The notes below the pieces were generated by a model, which did no database searches, was not told the origin of the DNA, and saw nothing but the letters and a program-made list of their open reading frames with translations. The translations under genes were made by a program, and so were the position numbers. From assembly GCF_032854445.1 (NCBI RefSeq), contig NW_027018428.1, positions 1 to 27,621 of the forward strand: a stretch of DNA of 27,621 nt, read 5' to 3'. Shown in pieces: positions 1-10,781 of the stretch. The DNA comes from Liolophura sinensis. Lineage: Eukaryota > Mollusca > Polyplacophora > Chitonida > Chitonidae. Position 1 is the stretch's first letter. Each line of letters starts with the position of its first letter.

Positions 1-319
1 CATGTAGAAAAACCACACCATTTTAATATAAAAAACACAAGGTACTTGATACAGTCTGCTGTAAAATGTACAATTAAACACTGACCCACATCAATAAGGT
101 GCCAAACGATGCGCAATTGGGTCAGGCATCTCCAGGTGTTGAAAAAGTGCAAATTTCCTTGGTTTCCATGGAACTGGTCATTACTATATTCAACTTTTGA
201 TTGTAAGTTACGTGCCCTTCGGTAGCCCAGAAGACGTCAAATCTTTGGGCCAAGTCCATTTAACTCACCCAGCAAGTGTCTTACTTCTAAGTCGAAGATA
301 AACTCAATGTCTTTATCTA
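1..319 (+). repeat. Satellite monomer m1, truncated (229-bp internal deletion)
   Basis: The unit reads CCATGGA directly into ACTGGTC at 172/173, so 229 bp of the consensus are missing (the interval equivalent to 20663-20891). The join shows no microhomology. It is identical to m9 apart from one A in an A-run. Private bases include GAAAAAGTGC and GATTGTAAGTTACG. Confidence 0.95.
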
Positions 320-327
320 CATGTAGA
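316..327. repeat. 12-bp palindrome TCTACATGTAGA at monomer junction (representative)
   Basis: TCTACATGTAGA equals its own reverse complement. It recurs at every monomer junction that keeps the start (from 4 bases before to 7 bases after each listed start). With one A/A mismatch it extends to a 20-bp imperfect palindrome with TTT/AAA outer arms. It is missing only at the m25a/m25b fusion. A related CTACATGTACTATGTAC lies near position 380 of the monomer, with TACAT/ATGTA arms. Whether a protein binds there is unknown. Confidence 0.85.
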
Positions 328-847
328 AAAACCACACCATTTTTATATAAAAAAACACAAGGTACTTGATACAGTCTGCTGTAAAAAGTACATCAATAGG
401 TGCCAAAAGATGCGCAATTGGGTCAGGCATCTCCAGCTGTTGAAAAATTGCAAATTTCCTTGTTTCCATGGAGTAAGAGCCGTTGCTGGGCACGTGATTT
501 TGACATAAATGATGATTCAATTGTGGCTACAGCCAAAAGTATTGGTCGGAGAGCAACGCGGTTTGCACCATTCGATTTCTCGTCACAAAATACGTCGGGT
601 TAGCCTCTTACCAGCAGCATTGGAGCATTTTTTCGACTTTGGATTTTTGCCTGGTCCTTTTGCTAATTGAAATCGGCTACATGTACTATGTACCATCGCG
701 ACTGGTCATTACTATATTCAACTTTTGATTATAAGTTATGTTCCCTTCGGTAGCCCAGAAGACGTCAAATCTTTGGGCCAAGCCCATTTAACTCACCCAG
801 CAAATGTCTTACTTCTAAGTCGAAGGTAAACTCAATGTCTTTATCTA
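320..847 (+). repeat. Satellite monomer m2 with 18-bp deletion
   Basis: An 18-bp stretch between GTACA and TCAAT is missing at about 392/393, with ACA at both deletion ends in the consensus. Counterpart of m10 with four extra single-base indels (near 351, 397, 460 and 633). Carries GGAGCAT and TTTTTCGAC. Confidence 0.93.
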
Positions 848-1394
848 CATGTAGAAAAACCACACCATTTTTATATGAAAAACAAAAGGTACTTGATACA
901 GTCTGCTGTAAAAAGTACAATTGAACACTGACCCACATCAATAAGGTGCCAAAAGATGCGCAATTGGGCCAGGCATCTCCAGGTGTTGAAAAATTGGAAA
1001 TTTCCTTGGTTTCCATGGAGTAAGAGCCGTTGCTGGGCACGTGATTTTGACATAAATGATGATTCAATTGTGGCTACAGCCAAAAGTATTGGTCGGAGAG
1101 CAACGCGGTTTGCCCCATTCGATTTCTCGTCACAAAATACGTCGGATTAGCCTCTTACCAGCAGCATTGGAACATTTTTTCCACTTTTGGATTTTTGCCT
1201 GGTCCTTTTGCTAATTGAAATCGGCTACATGTACTATGCACCATCGCGACTGGTCATTACTATATTCAACTTTTGATTATAAGTTATGTGCCCTTCGGTA
1301 GCCCAGAAGATGTCAATCTTTGGGCCAAGCCCATTTAACTCACCCAGCAAATGTCTTACTTCTAAGTCGAAGACAAACTCAATGTCTTTATCTA
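848..1394 (+). repeat. Satellite monomer m3
   Basis: 547 bp. Private variants ATATGAAAAACAAAAGG, TTTGCCCCATTC and ATGCACCATCG are shared only with m11. One base is missing near 1316. Confidence 0.93.
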
Positions 1395-1941
1395 CATGTA
1401 GAAAAACCACACCATTTTTATATAAAAAAACACAAGGTACTTGATACAGTCTGCTGTAAAAAGTACAATTGAACACTGACCCACATCAATAAGGTGTCAA
1501 AAGATGCGCAATTGGGCCAGGCATCTACAACTGTTGAAAAATTGTAAATTTCCTTGGTTTCCATGGAGTAAGAGCCGTTGCTGGGCACGTTATTTTGACA
1601 TAAATGATGATTCAATTGTGGCTACAGCCAAAAGTATGGTCGGAGAGCAACGCGGTTTGCACCATTCGATTTCTCGTCACAAAATACGTCGGATTAGCCT
1701 CTTACAAGCAGCATTGGAACATTTTTTCCACTTTTGGATTTTTGCCTGATCCTTTTGCTAATTGAAATCGGCTACATGTACTATGTACCATCGCGACTGG
1801 TCATTACTATATTCAACTTTTGATTATAAGTTATGTGCCCTTCGGTAGCCCAGAAGACGTCAAATCTTTGGGCAAGCCCATTTAACTCCCCCAGCAAATG
1901 TCTTACTTCTAAGTCGAAGACAAACTCAATGTCTTTATCTA
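1395..1941 (+). repeat. Satellite monomer m4
   Basis: 547 bp. CATCTACAACTGTTG, CACGTTATTTT, CTTACAAGCAG, CCTGATCC and ACTCCCCCAG are shared with m12. Extra A near 1427; bases missing near 1636 and 1873. Confidence 0.93.
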
Positions 1942-2486
1942 CATGTAGAAAAACCACACCATTTTAATATAAAAAACACAAGGTACTTGATACAGTCTGC
2001 TGATAAAAAGTACAATTGAACACTGACCCACATCAATAAGGTGCCAAAGATGCACAATTGGGCCAGGCATCTCCAGGTGTTGAAAATTGGAAATTTCCTT
2101 GCTTTCCATGGAGTAAGAGCGTTGCTGGGCACGTGATTTTGACATAAATGATGATTCAATTGTGGCTACAGCCAAAAGTATGGTCGGAGAGCAACGCGGT
2201 TTGCACCATTCGATTTCTCGTCACAAAATACGTCGGATTAGCCTCTTACCAGCAGCATTGGAACATTTTTTCCACTTTTGGATTTTTCCCTGGTCCTTTT
2301 GCTAATTGAAATCGGCTACATGTACTATGTACCATCGCGACTGGTCATTACTATATTCAACTTTTGATTATAAGTTACGTGCCCTTTGGTAGCCCAGAAG
2401 ACGTCAAATGTTTGGGCCAAGCCCATTTAACTCACCCAGCAAATGTCTTACTTCTAAGTCGAAGATAAACTCAATGTCTTTATCTA
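1942..2486 (+). repeat. Satellite monomer m5
   Basis: 545 bp. GATGCACAATTG, CCTTGCTTTCC, TTTTCCCTGG and CAAATGTTTGG are shared with m13. It has five single-base indels not found in m13 (near 2003, 2046, 2083, 2130 and 2180), the densest cluster in copy A. Confidence 0.93.
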
Positions 2487-3034
2487 CATGTAGAAAAACC
2501 ACACCATTTTAATATAAAAAACACAAGGTACTTGATACAGTCTGCTGTAAAAAGTACAATTGAACACTGACCCACATCAATAAGGTGTCAAAAGATGCGC
2601 AATTGGGCCAGGCATCTCCAGGTGTTGAAAAATTGGAAATTTCCTTGGTTTCCATGGAGTAAGAGCCGTTGCTGGGCACGTGATTTTGACATAAATGATG
2701 ATTCAATTGTGGCTACAGCCAAAAGTATTGGTCCGAGAGCAACGCGGTTTGCACCCTTCGATTTCTCGTCACAAAATACGTCGGATTAGCCTCTTACCAG
2801 CAGCATTGGAACATTTTTTCCACTTTTGGATTTTTGCCTGGTCCTTTTGCTAATTGAAATCGGCTACATGTACTATGTACCATCGCGACTGGTCATTACT
2901 ATATTCAACTTTTGATTATAAGTTATGTGCCCTTCGGTAGCCCAGAAGACGTCAAATCTTTGGGCCAAGCCCATTTAACTCACCCAGCAAATGTCTTACT
3001 TCTAAGTCGAAGATAAACTTAATGTCCTTATCTA
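2487..3034 (+). repeat. Satellite monomer m6
   Basis: 548 bp. GGTCCGAGAG and ACTTAATGTCCTTAT are shared with m14. It differs from m14 by one substitution near 2753 (CACCCTTCG versus CACCATTCG) and by one T in a T-run near 2848. Confidence 0.93.
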
Positions 3035-3582
3035 CATGTAGAAAAACCACACCATTTTTATATAAAAAACACAAGGTACTTGATACAGTCTGCTGTAAAA
3101 AGTACAATTGAACACTGACCCACATCAATAAGGTGCCAAAAGATGCGCAGTTGGGCCAGGCATCTCCAGGTGTTGAAAAATTGTAAATTTCCTTGGTTTC
3201 CATGGAGTAAGAGCCGTTGCTGGGCACGTGATTTTGACATAAATGATGATTCAATTGTGGCTACAGCAAAAGTATTGGCCGGAGAGCAACGCGGTTTGCA
3301 CCATTCGATTTCTCGTCACAAAATACGTCGGATTAGCCTCTTACCAGCAGCATTGGAGCATTTTTTCCACTTTTGGATTTTTGCCTGGTCCTTTTTCCTA
3401 ATTGAAATCGGCTACATGTACTATGTACCATCGCGACTGGTCATTACTATATTCAACTTTTGATTATAAGTTATGTTCCCTTCGGTAGCCCAGAAGACGC
3501 CAAGTCTTTCGGCCAAGCCCATTTAACTCACCCAGCAAATGTCTTACTTCTAAGTCGAAGATAAACTTAATGTCTTTATCTA
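3035..3582 (+). repeat. Satellite monomer m7
   Basis: 548 bp. GCGCAGTTGGG, TTGGCCGGAG, CCTTTTTCCTAATT and the ATGTTCCC/GACGCCAAGTCTTTCGG end are shared with m15. One C is missing near 3266. Confidence 0.93.
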
Positions 3583-4130
3583 CATGTAGAAAAACCACAC
3601 CATTTTTATATAAAAAACACAAGGTACTTGATACAGTCTGCTGTAAAAAGTACAATTGAACACTGACACACATCAATAAGGTGCCAAAAGATGCGCAATT
3701 GGGCCAGGCATCTCCAGGTGTTGAAAAATTGGAAATTTCCTTGGTTTCCATGGAGTAAGAGCCGTTGCTGGGCACGTGATTTTGACATAAATGATGATTC
3801 AATTGTGGCTACAGCCAAAAGTATTGGTCGGAGAGCAACGCGGTTTGCACCATTCGATTTCTCGTCACAAAATACGTCGGGTTAGCCTCTTACCAGCAGC
3901 ATTGGAACATTTTTTCCACTTTTGGATTTTTGCCTGGTCCTTTTGCTAATTGAAATCGGCTACATGTACTATGTACCATCGCGACTAGCCATTACTATAT
4001 TCAACTTTTGATTATAAGTTATGCGCCTTCGGTAGCCCAGAAGACGTCAAATCTTTGGGCCAAGCCCATTTAACTCACCCAGCAAATGTCTTACTTCTAA
4101 GTTCGAAGACAATCTCAATGTCTTTATCTA
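3583..4130 (+). repeat. Satellite monomer m8
   Basis: 548 bp. CTGACACACATC is shared with m16, m20 and m21. Its second half (CGACTAGCCATT, TTATGCGCC, GTTCGAAGACAATCTC) differs by several substitutions from m16, so the near-perfect A/B identity ends here. Confidence 0.93.
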
Positions 4131-4450
4131 CATGTAGAAAAACCACACCATTTTAATATAAAAAAACACAAGGTACTTGATACAGTCTGCTGTAAAATGT
4201 ACAATTAAACACTGACCCACATCAATAAGGTGCCAAACGATGCGCAATTGGGTCAGGCATCTCCAGGTGTTGAAAAAGTGCAAATTTCCTTGGTTTCCAT
4301 GGAACTGGTCATTACTATATTCAACTTTTGATTGTAAGTTACGTGCCCTTCGGTAGCCCAGAAGACGTCAAATCTTTGGGCCAAGTCCATTTAACTCACC
4401 CAGCAAGTGTCTTACTTCTAAGTCGAAGATAAACTCAATGTCTTTATCTA
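4131..4450 (+). repeat. Satellite monomer m9, truncated (229-bp internal deletion)
   Basis: 320 bp. Same deletion junction as m1 and m21, here at 4303/4304. The shared private bases GTAAAATGTACAATTAAAC and GCAAGTGTC tie it to m1. Confidence 0.95.
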
Positions 4451-4980
4451 CATGTAGAAAAACCACACCATTTTTATATAAAAAACACAAGGTACTTGAT
4501 ACAGTCTGCTGTAAAAAGTACATCAATAAGGTGCCAAAAGATGCGCAATTGGGTCAGGCATCTCCAGCTGTTGAAAAATTGCAAATTTCCTTGGTTTCCA
4601 TGGAGTAAGAGCCGTTGCTGGGCACGTGATTTTGACATAAATGATGATTCAATTGTGGCTACAGCCAAAAGTATTGGTCGGAGAGCAACGCGGTTTGCAC
4701 CATTCGATTTCTCGTCACAAAATACGTCGGGTTAGCCTCTTACCAGCAGCATTGGAGCATTTTTTCGACTTTTGGATTTTTGCCTGGTCCTTTTGCTAAT
4801 TGAAATCGGCTACATGTACTATGTACCATCGCGACTGGTCATTACTATATTCAACTTTTGATTATAAGTTATGTTCCCTTCGGTAGCCCAGAAGACGTCA
4901 AATCTTTGGGCCAAGCCCATTTAACTCACCCAGCAAATGTCTTACTTCTAAGTCGAAGGTAAACTCAATGTCTTTATCTA
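4451..4980 (+). repeat. Satellite monomer m10 with 18-bp deletion
   Basis: 530 bp, exactly 18 less than consensus; junction near 4522/4523. Same lesion as in m2 and m22. Confidence 0.95.
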
Positions 4981-5528
4981 CATGTAGAAAAACCACACCA
5001 TTTTTATATGAAAAACAAAAGGTACTTGATACAGTCTGCTGTAAAAAGTACAATTGAACACTGACCCACATCAATAAGGTGCCAAAAGATGCGCAATTGG
5101 GCCAGGCATCTCCAGGTGTTGAAAAATTGGAAATTTCCTTGGTTTCCATGGAGTAAGAGCCGTTGCTGGGCACGTGATTTTGACATAAATGATGATTCAA
5201 TTGTGGCTACAGCCAAAAGTATTGGTCGGAGAGCAACGCGGTTTGCCCCATTCGATTTCTCGTCACAAAATACGTCGGATTAGCCTCTTACCAGCAGCAT
5301 TGGAACATTTTTTCCACTTTTGGATTTTTGCCTGGTCCTTTTGCTAATTGAAATCGGCTACATGTACTATGCACCATCGCGACTGGTCATTACTATATTC
5401 AACTTTTGATTATAAGTTATGTGCCCTTCGGTAGCCCAGAAGATGTCAAATCTTTGGGCCAAGCCCATTTAACTCACCCAGCAAATGTCTTACTTCTAAG
5501 TCGAAGACAAACTCAATGTCTTTATCTA
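4981..5528 (+). repeat. Satellite monomer m11
   Basis: 548 bp, the counterpart of m3. GGGCCAGG, CAGGTG and ATTGGAAA states. Confidence 0.95.
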
Positions 5529-6076
5529 CATGTAGAAAAACCACACCATTTTTATATAAAAAACACAAGGTACTTGATACAGTCTGCTGTAAAAAGTACA
5601 ATTGAACACTGACCCACATCAATAAGGTGTCAAAAGATGCGCAATTGGGCCAGGCATCTACAACTGTTGAAAAATTGTAAATTTCCTTGGTTTCCATGGA
5701 GTAAGAGCCGTTGCTGGGCACGTTATTTTGACATAAATGATGATTCAATTGTGGCTACAGCCAAAAGTATTGGTCGGAGAGCAACGCGGTTTGCACCATT
5801 CGATTTCTCGTCACAAAATACGTCGGATTAGCCTCTTACAAGCAGCATTGGAACATTTTTTCCACTTTTGGATTTTTGCCTGATCCTTTTGCTAATTGAA
5901 ATCGGCTACATGTACTATGTACCATCGCGACTGGTCATTACTATATTCAACTTTTGATTATAAGTTATGTGCCCTTCGGTAGCCCAGAAGACGTCAAATC
6001 TTTGGGCCAAGCCCATTTAACTCCCCCAGCAAATGTCTTACTTCTAAGTCGAAGACAAACTCAATGTCTTTATCTA
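5529..6076 (+). repeat. Satellite monomer m12
   Basis: 548 bp, the counterpart of m4. GGGCCAGG, CAACTG and ATTGTAAA states; GAAGACAAACTC near its end. Confidence 0.95.
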
Positions 6077-6624
6077 CATGTAGAAAAACCACACCATTTT
6101 AATATAAAAAACACAAGGTACTTGATACAGTCTGCTGTAAAAAGTACAATTGAACACTGACCCACATCAATAAGGTGCCAAAAGATGCACAATTGGGCCA
6201 GGCATCTCCAGGTGTTGAAAAATTGGAAATTTCCTTGCTTTCCATGGAGTAAGAGCCGTTGCTGGGCACGTGATTTTGACATAAATGATGATTCAATTGT
6301 GGCTACAGCCAAAAGTATTGGTCGGAGAGCAACGCGGTTTGCACCATTCGATTTCTCGTCACAAAATACGTCGGATTAGCCTCTTACCAGCAGCATTGGA
6401 ACATTTTTTCCACTTTTGGATTTTTCCCTGGTCCTTTTGCTAATTGAAATCGGCTACATGTACTATGTACCATCGCGACTGGTCATTACTATATTCAACT
6501 TTTGATTATAAGTTACGTGCCCTTTGGTAGCCCAGAAGACGTCAAATGTTTGGGCCAAGCCCATTTAACTCACCCAGCAAATGTCTTACTTCTAAGTCGA
6601 AGATAAACTCAATGTCTTTATCTA
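6077..6624 (+). repeat. Satellite monomer m13
   Basis: 548 bp, the counterpart of m5. It begins CCATTTTAATATAAAA instead of CCATTTTTATATAAAA. Confidence 0.95.
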
Positions 6625-7173
6625 CATGTAGAAAAACCACACCATTTTAATATAAAAAACACAAGGTACTTGATACAGTCTGCTGTAAAAAGTACAATTG
6701 AACACTGACCCACATCAATAAGGTGTCAAAAGATGCGCAATTGGGCCAGGCATCTCCAGGTGTTGAAAAATTGGAAATTTCCTTGGTTTCCATGGAGTAA
6801 GAGCCGTTGCTGGGCACGTGATTTTGACATAAATGATGATTCAATTGTGGCTACAGCCAAAAGTATTGGTCCGAGAGCAACGCGGTTTGCACCATTCGAT
6901 TTCTCGTCACAAAATACGTCGGATTAGCCTCTTACCAGCAGCATTGGAACATTTTTTCCACTTTTGGATTTTTGCCTGGTCCTTTTTGCTAATTGAAATC
7001 GGCTACATGTACTATGTACCATCGCGACTGGTCATTACTATATTCAACTTTTGATTATAAGTTATGTGCCCTTCGGTAGCCCAGAAGACGTCAAATCTTT
7101 GGGCCAAGCCCATTTAACTCACCCAGCAAATGTCTTACTTCTAAGTCGAAGATAAACTTAATGTCCTTATCTA
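6625..7173 (+). repeat. Satellite monomer m14
   Basis: 549 bp, the counterpart of m6, with one extra T in the TCCTTTTTGC run. Confidence 0.95.
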
Positions 7174-7722
7174 CATGTAGAAAAACCACACCATTTTTAT
7201 ATAAAAAACACAAGGTACTTGATACAGTCTGCTGTAAAAAGTACAATTGAACACTGACCCACATCAATAAGGTGCCAAAAGATGCGCAGTTGGGCCAGGC
7301 ATCTCCAGGTGTTGAAAAATTGTAAATTTCCTTGGTTTCCATGGAGTAAGAGCCGTTGCTGGGCACGTGATTTTGACATAAATGATGATTCAATTGTGGC
7401 TACAGCCAAAAGTATTGGCCGGAGAGCAACGCGGTTTGCACCATTCGATTTCTCGTCACAAAATACGTCGGATTAGCCTCTTACCAGCAGCATTGGAGCA
7501 TTTTTTCCACTTTTGGATTTTTGCCTGGTCCTTTTTCCTAATTGAAATCGGCTACATGTACTATGTACCATCGCGACTGGTCATTACTATATTCAACTTT
7601 TGATTATAAGTTATGTTCCCTTCGGTAGCCCAGAAGACGCCAAGTCTTTCGGCCAAGCCCATTTAACTCACCCAGCAAATGTCTTACTTCTAAGTCGAAG
7701 ATAAACTTAATGTCTTTATCTA
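7174..7722 (+). repeat. Satellite monomer m15
   Basis: 549 bp, the counterpart of m7. Confidence 0.95.
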
Positions 7723-8270
7723 CATGTAGAAAAACCACACCATTTTTATATAAAAAACACAAGGTACTTGATACAGTCTGCTGTAAAAAGTACAATTGAA
7801 CACTGACACACATCAATAAGGTGCCAAAAGATGCGCAATTGGGCCAGGCATCTCCAGGTGTTGAAAAATTGGAAATTTCCTTGGATTCCATGGAGTAAGA
7901 GCCGTTGCTGGGCACGTGATTTTGACATAAATGATGATTCAATTGTGGCTACAGCCAAAAGTATTGGTCGGAGAGCAACGCGGTTTGCACCATTCGATTT
8001 CTCGTCACAAAATACGTCGGATTAGCCTCTTACCAGCAGCATTGGAGCATTTTTTCCACTTTTGGATTTTTGCCTGGTCCTTTTGCTAATTGAAATCGGC
8101 TACATGTACTATGTACCATCGCGACTGGTCATTACTATATTCAACTTTTGGTTATAAGTTATGTGCCCTTCGGTAGCCCAGAAGACGTGAAATCTTTGGG
8201 CCAAGCCCATTTAACTCACCCAGCAAATGTCTTACTTCTAAGTCGAAGATAAACTCAATGTCTTTATCTA
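7723..8270 (+). repeat. Satellite monomer m16
   Basis: 548 bp, the counterpart of m8 in its first half only. The second half has consensus-like GACTGGTC plus a private TTTTGGTTATAAG and GACGTGAAATC. Confidence 0.94.
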
Positions 8271-8818
8271 CATGTAGAAAAACCACACCATTTTTATATA
8301 AAAAACACAAGGTACTTGATACAGTCTGCTGAAAAAATTACAATTGAACACTGACCCACATCAATAAGGTGTCAAAAGATGCGCAATTGGGTCAGGCATC
8401 TCCAGCTGTTGAAAAATTGCAAATTTCCTTGGTTTCCATGGAGTAAGAGCCGTTGCTGGGCACGTGATTTTGACATAAATGATGATTCAATTGTGGCTAC
8501 AGCCAAAAGTATTGGTCGGAGGGCAACGCGGTTTGCACCATTCGATTTCTCGTCACAAAATACGTCGGATTAGCCTCTTACCAGCAGCATTGGAACATTT
8601 TTTCCACTTTTGAATTTTTGCCTGGTCCTTTTGCTAATTGAAATCGGCTACATGTACTATGTACCACCGCGACTGGTCATTACTATATTCAACTTTTGAT
8701 TATAAGTTATGTGCCCTTTGGTAGCCCAGAAGACGTCAAATCTTTGGGCCAAGCCCATTTAACTCACCCAGCAAATGTCTTACTTCTAAGTCGAAGATAA
8801 ACTCAATGTCTTTATCTA
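8271..8818 (+). repeat. Satellite monomer m17
   Basis: 548 bp. First unit with GGGTCAGG after the A/B blocks. Private bases are CTGAAAAAATTACAATTG, GGAGGGCAACG, TTTTGAATTTTT and GTACCACCGCG. Confidence 0.94.
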
Positions 8819-9364
8819 CATGTAGAAAAACCACACCATTTTTAAATAAAAACCAAAAGATACTTAATAGAGTCTGCTGTAAAAAGTACAATTGAACACT
8901 GACCCACATCAATAAGGTGCCAAAAGATGCGCAATTGGGCCAGGCATCTCCAGCTGTTGAAAAATTGTAAATTTCCTTGGTTTCCATGGAGTAAGAGCCG
9001 TTGCTGGGCACGTGATTTTGACATAATTGATCATTCAATTGTGGCTACAGCCAAAAGTATTGGTCGGAGAGCAACGCGGTTTGCACCATTCGATTTCTCG
9101 TCACAAAATACGTCGGATTAGCCTCTTACCAGCAGCATTGGAACATTTTTTCCACTTTTGGATTTTTGCCTGGTCCTTTTGCTAATTGAAATCGGCTACA
9201 TGTACTATGTACCATCGCGACTGGTCATTACTATATTCAACTTTTGATTATAAGTTATGTGCCCTTCGGTAGCCCAAGACGTCAAATCTTTGGGCCAAGC
9301 CCATTTAACTCACCCAGCAAATTTCTTACTTCTAAGTCGAAGATAAACTCAATGTCTTTATCTA
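8819..9364 (+). repeat. Satellite monomer m18
   Basis: 546 bp. TTTTTAAATAAAAACC, GATACTTAATAGAG and CATAATTGATCATTC are shared with m23. Two bases are missing near 9276 (AGCCCAAGACGTC). Confidence 0.94.
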
Positions 9365-9916
9365 CATGTAGAAAAACCACACCATTTTTATATAATAAAC
9401 ACAAGGTACTTGATACAGTCTGCTGTAAAAAGTACAATTGAACAGTGACCCACATCAATAAGGTGTCAAAAGATGCGCAATTGGGTCAGGCATCTCCAGC
9501 TGTTGAAAAATTGCAAATTTCCTTGGTTTCCATGGAGTAAGAGCCCGTTGCTGGGCACGTGATTTTGACATAAATGATGATTCAATTGTGGCTACAGCCA
9601 AAAGTATTGGTCCGGAGAGCAACGCGGTTTGCACCATTCGTATTTTCGTCACAAAATACGTCGGATTAGCCTCTTACCAGCAGCATTGGAATATTTTTTG
9701 TACTTTTGGATTTTTGCCTGGTCCTTTTGCTAATTGAAATCGGCTACATGTACTATGTTACCATCGCGACTGGTCATTACTGTATTCAACTTTTGATTAT
9801 AAGTTATGCGCCCTTCGGTAAGCCCAGAAGACGTCAAATCTTTGGGCCAAGCCCATTTAACTCACCCAGCAAATGTCTTACTTCTAAGTCGAAGATAAAC
9901 TCAATATCTTTATCTA
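9365..9916 (+). repeat. Satellite monomer m19, divergent
   Basis: 552 bp. TATATAATAAACAC and GAACAGTGACC are shared with m24. Four extra single bases (near 9545, 9611, 9759 and 9820) and a scrambled ATTCGTATTTTCGTC. Confidence 0.93.
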
Positions 9917-10463
9917 CATGTAGAAAAACCACACCATTTTTATATAAAAAACACAAGGTACTTGATACAGTCTGCTGTAAAAAGTACAATTGAACACTGA
10001 CACACATCAATAAGGTGCCAAAAGAATGGGCAATTGGGCCAGGCATCTCCAGTTGTTGAAAAATTGCAAATTTCCTTGGTTTCCATGGAGTAAGAGCCGT
10101 TGCTGGGCACGTGATTTTGACATAAATGATGATTCAATAGTGACTACAGCCAAAAGCATTGGTCGGAGAGCAACGCGGTTTGCACCATTCGATTTCTCGT
10201 CACAAAATACGTCGGATTAGCCTCTTACCAGCAGCATTGGAACATTTTTTCTACTTTGTATTTTTGCCTGGTCCTTTTGCTAATTGAAATCGGCTACATG
10301 TACTATGTACCATCGCGAATGGTCATTACTATATTCAACATTTAATATAAGTTATGCAGCCTTCGGTAGCCCAGAAGACGTCAAATTTTTGGGCCAAGCC
10401 CATGTAACTCACCCAGCAATTGTCTTACTTCTAAGTCGAAGACAAACTCAATGTCTTTATCTA
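9917..10463 (+). repeat. Satellite monomer m20, most divergent full-length unit
   Basis: 547 bp with many private changes: AAAGAATGGGC, CAATAGTGACTACAG, CTACTTTGTATTTTT, GCGAATGGTC, CAACATTTAATATAAG, TTATGCAGCC and CATGTAACTC. CTGACACACATC links it to m8 and m16. Confidence 0.93.
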
Positions 10464-10781
10464 CATGTAGAAAAACCACACCATTTTTTATATAAAAAAC
10501 ACAAGGTACTTGATACAGTCTGCTGTAAAAAGTACAATTGAACACTGACACACATCAATAAGGTGCCAAAAGATGCGCATTTGGTTCAGGCATCTCCAGT
10601 TGTTGAAAAAGTGCAAATTTCCTTGTTTCCATGGAACTGGTCATTACTATATTCAACTTTTGATTGTAAGTTACGTGCCCTTCGGTAGCCCAGAAGACGT
10701 CAAATCTTTGGGCAAGCCCATTTAACTCACCCAGCAAATGTCTTACTTCTAAGTCGAAGATAAACTCAATGTCTTTATCTA
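10464..10781 (+). repeat. Satellite monomer m21, truncated (229-bp internal deletion)
   Basis: 318 bp. Identical deletion join to m1 and m9, here at 10635/10636, with the linked GAAAAAGTGC and GATTGTAAGTTACG markers. Its first part differs (CTGACACAC, GCGCATTTGG, CCAGTTGTTG), so it is an older or recombined copy. Confidence 0.95.

Larger units (their letters stand above)
1..4130 (+). repeat. Higher-order repeat, copy A (m1-m8)
   Basis: This eight-monomer block starts with a truncated 319-bp unit and a 528-bp unit, followed by six near-full units with private variants. Each monomer has its counterpart eight units later in 4131-8270. Copy A carries most of the single-base indels that separate the copies (for example near 397, 460, 633, 1316, 1636, 1873, 2003, 2046, 2083, 2130, 2180 and 3266), while I saw only one substitution before about 3740. 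In m8 the two copies become ordinarily divergent, so the right edge of the duplicated segment lies there. Confidence 0.9.
4131..8270 (+). repeat. Higher-order repeat, copy B (m9-m16)
   Basis: This is the second copy of the eight-monomer block, in the same monomer order: 320, 530, 548, 548, 548, 549, 549 and 548 bp. It is closer to satellite consensus length than copy A. Shared private variants prove the register, for example ATATGAAAAACAAAAGG in m3/m11, CATCTACAACTGTTG in m4/m12, GATGCACAATTG in m5/m13, GGTCCGAGAG in m6/m14 and GACGCCAAGTCTTTCGG in m7 (the same bases in m15). Confidence 0.92.

Noticed and set aside
4898-5200. 100-codon ORF on the - strand (starts MNHHLCQN), recurring in the left half
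   Set aside because: The common C/T variant GGGCCAGG to GGGTCAGG puts a TGA stop into this frame throughout the right half, and the ORF overlaps other open frames on both strands. It behaves like non-coding DNA.
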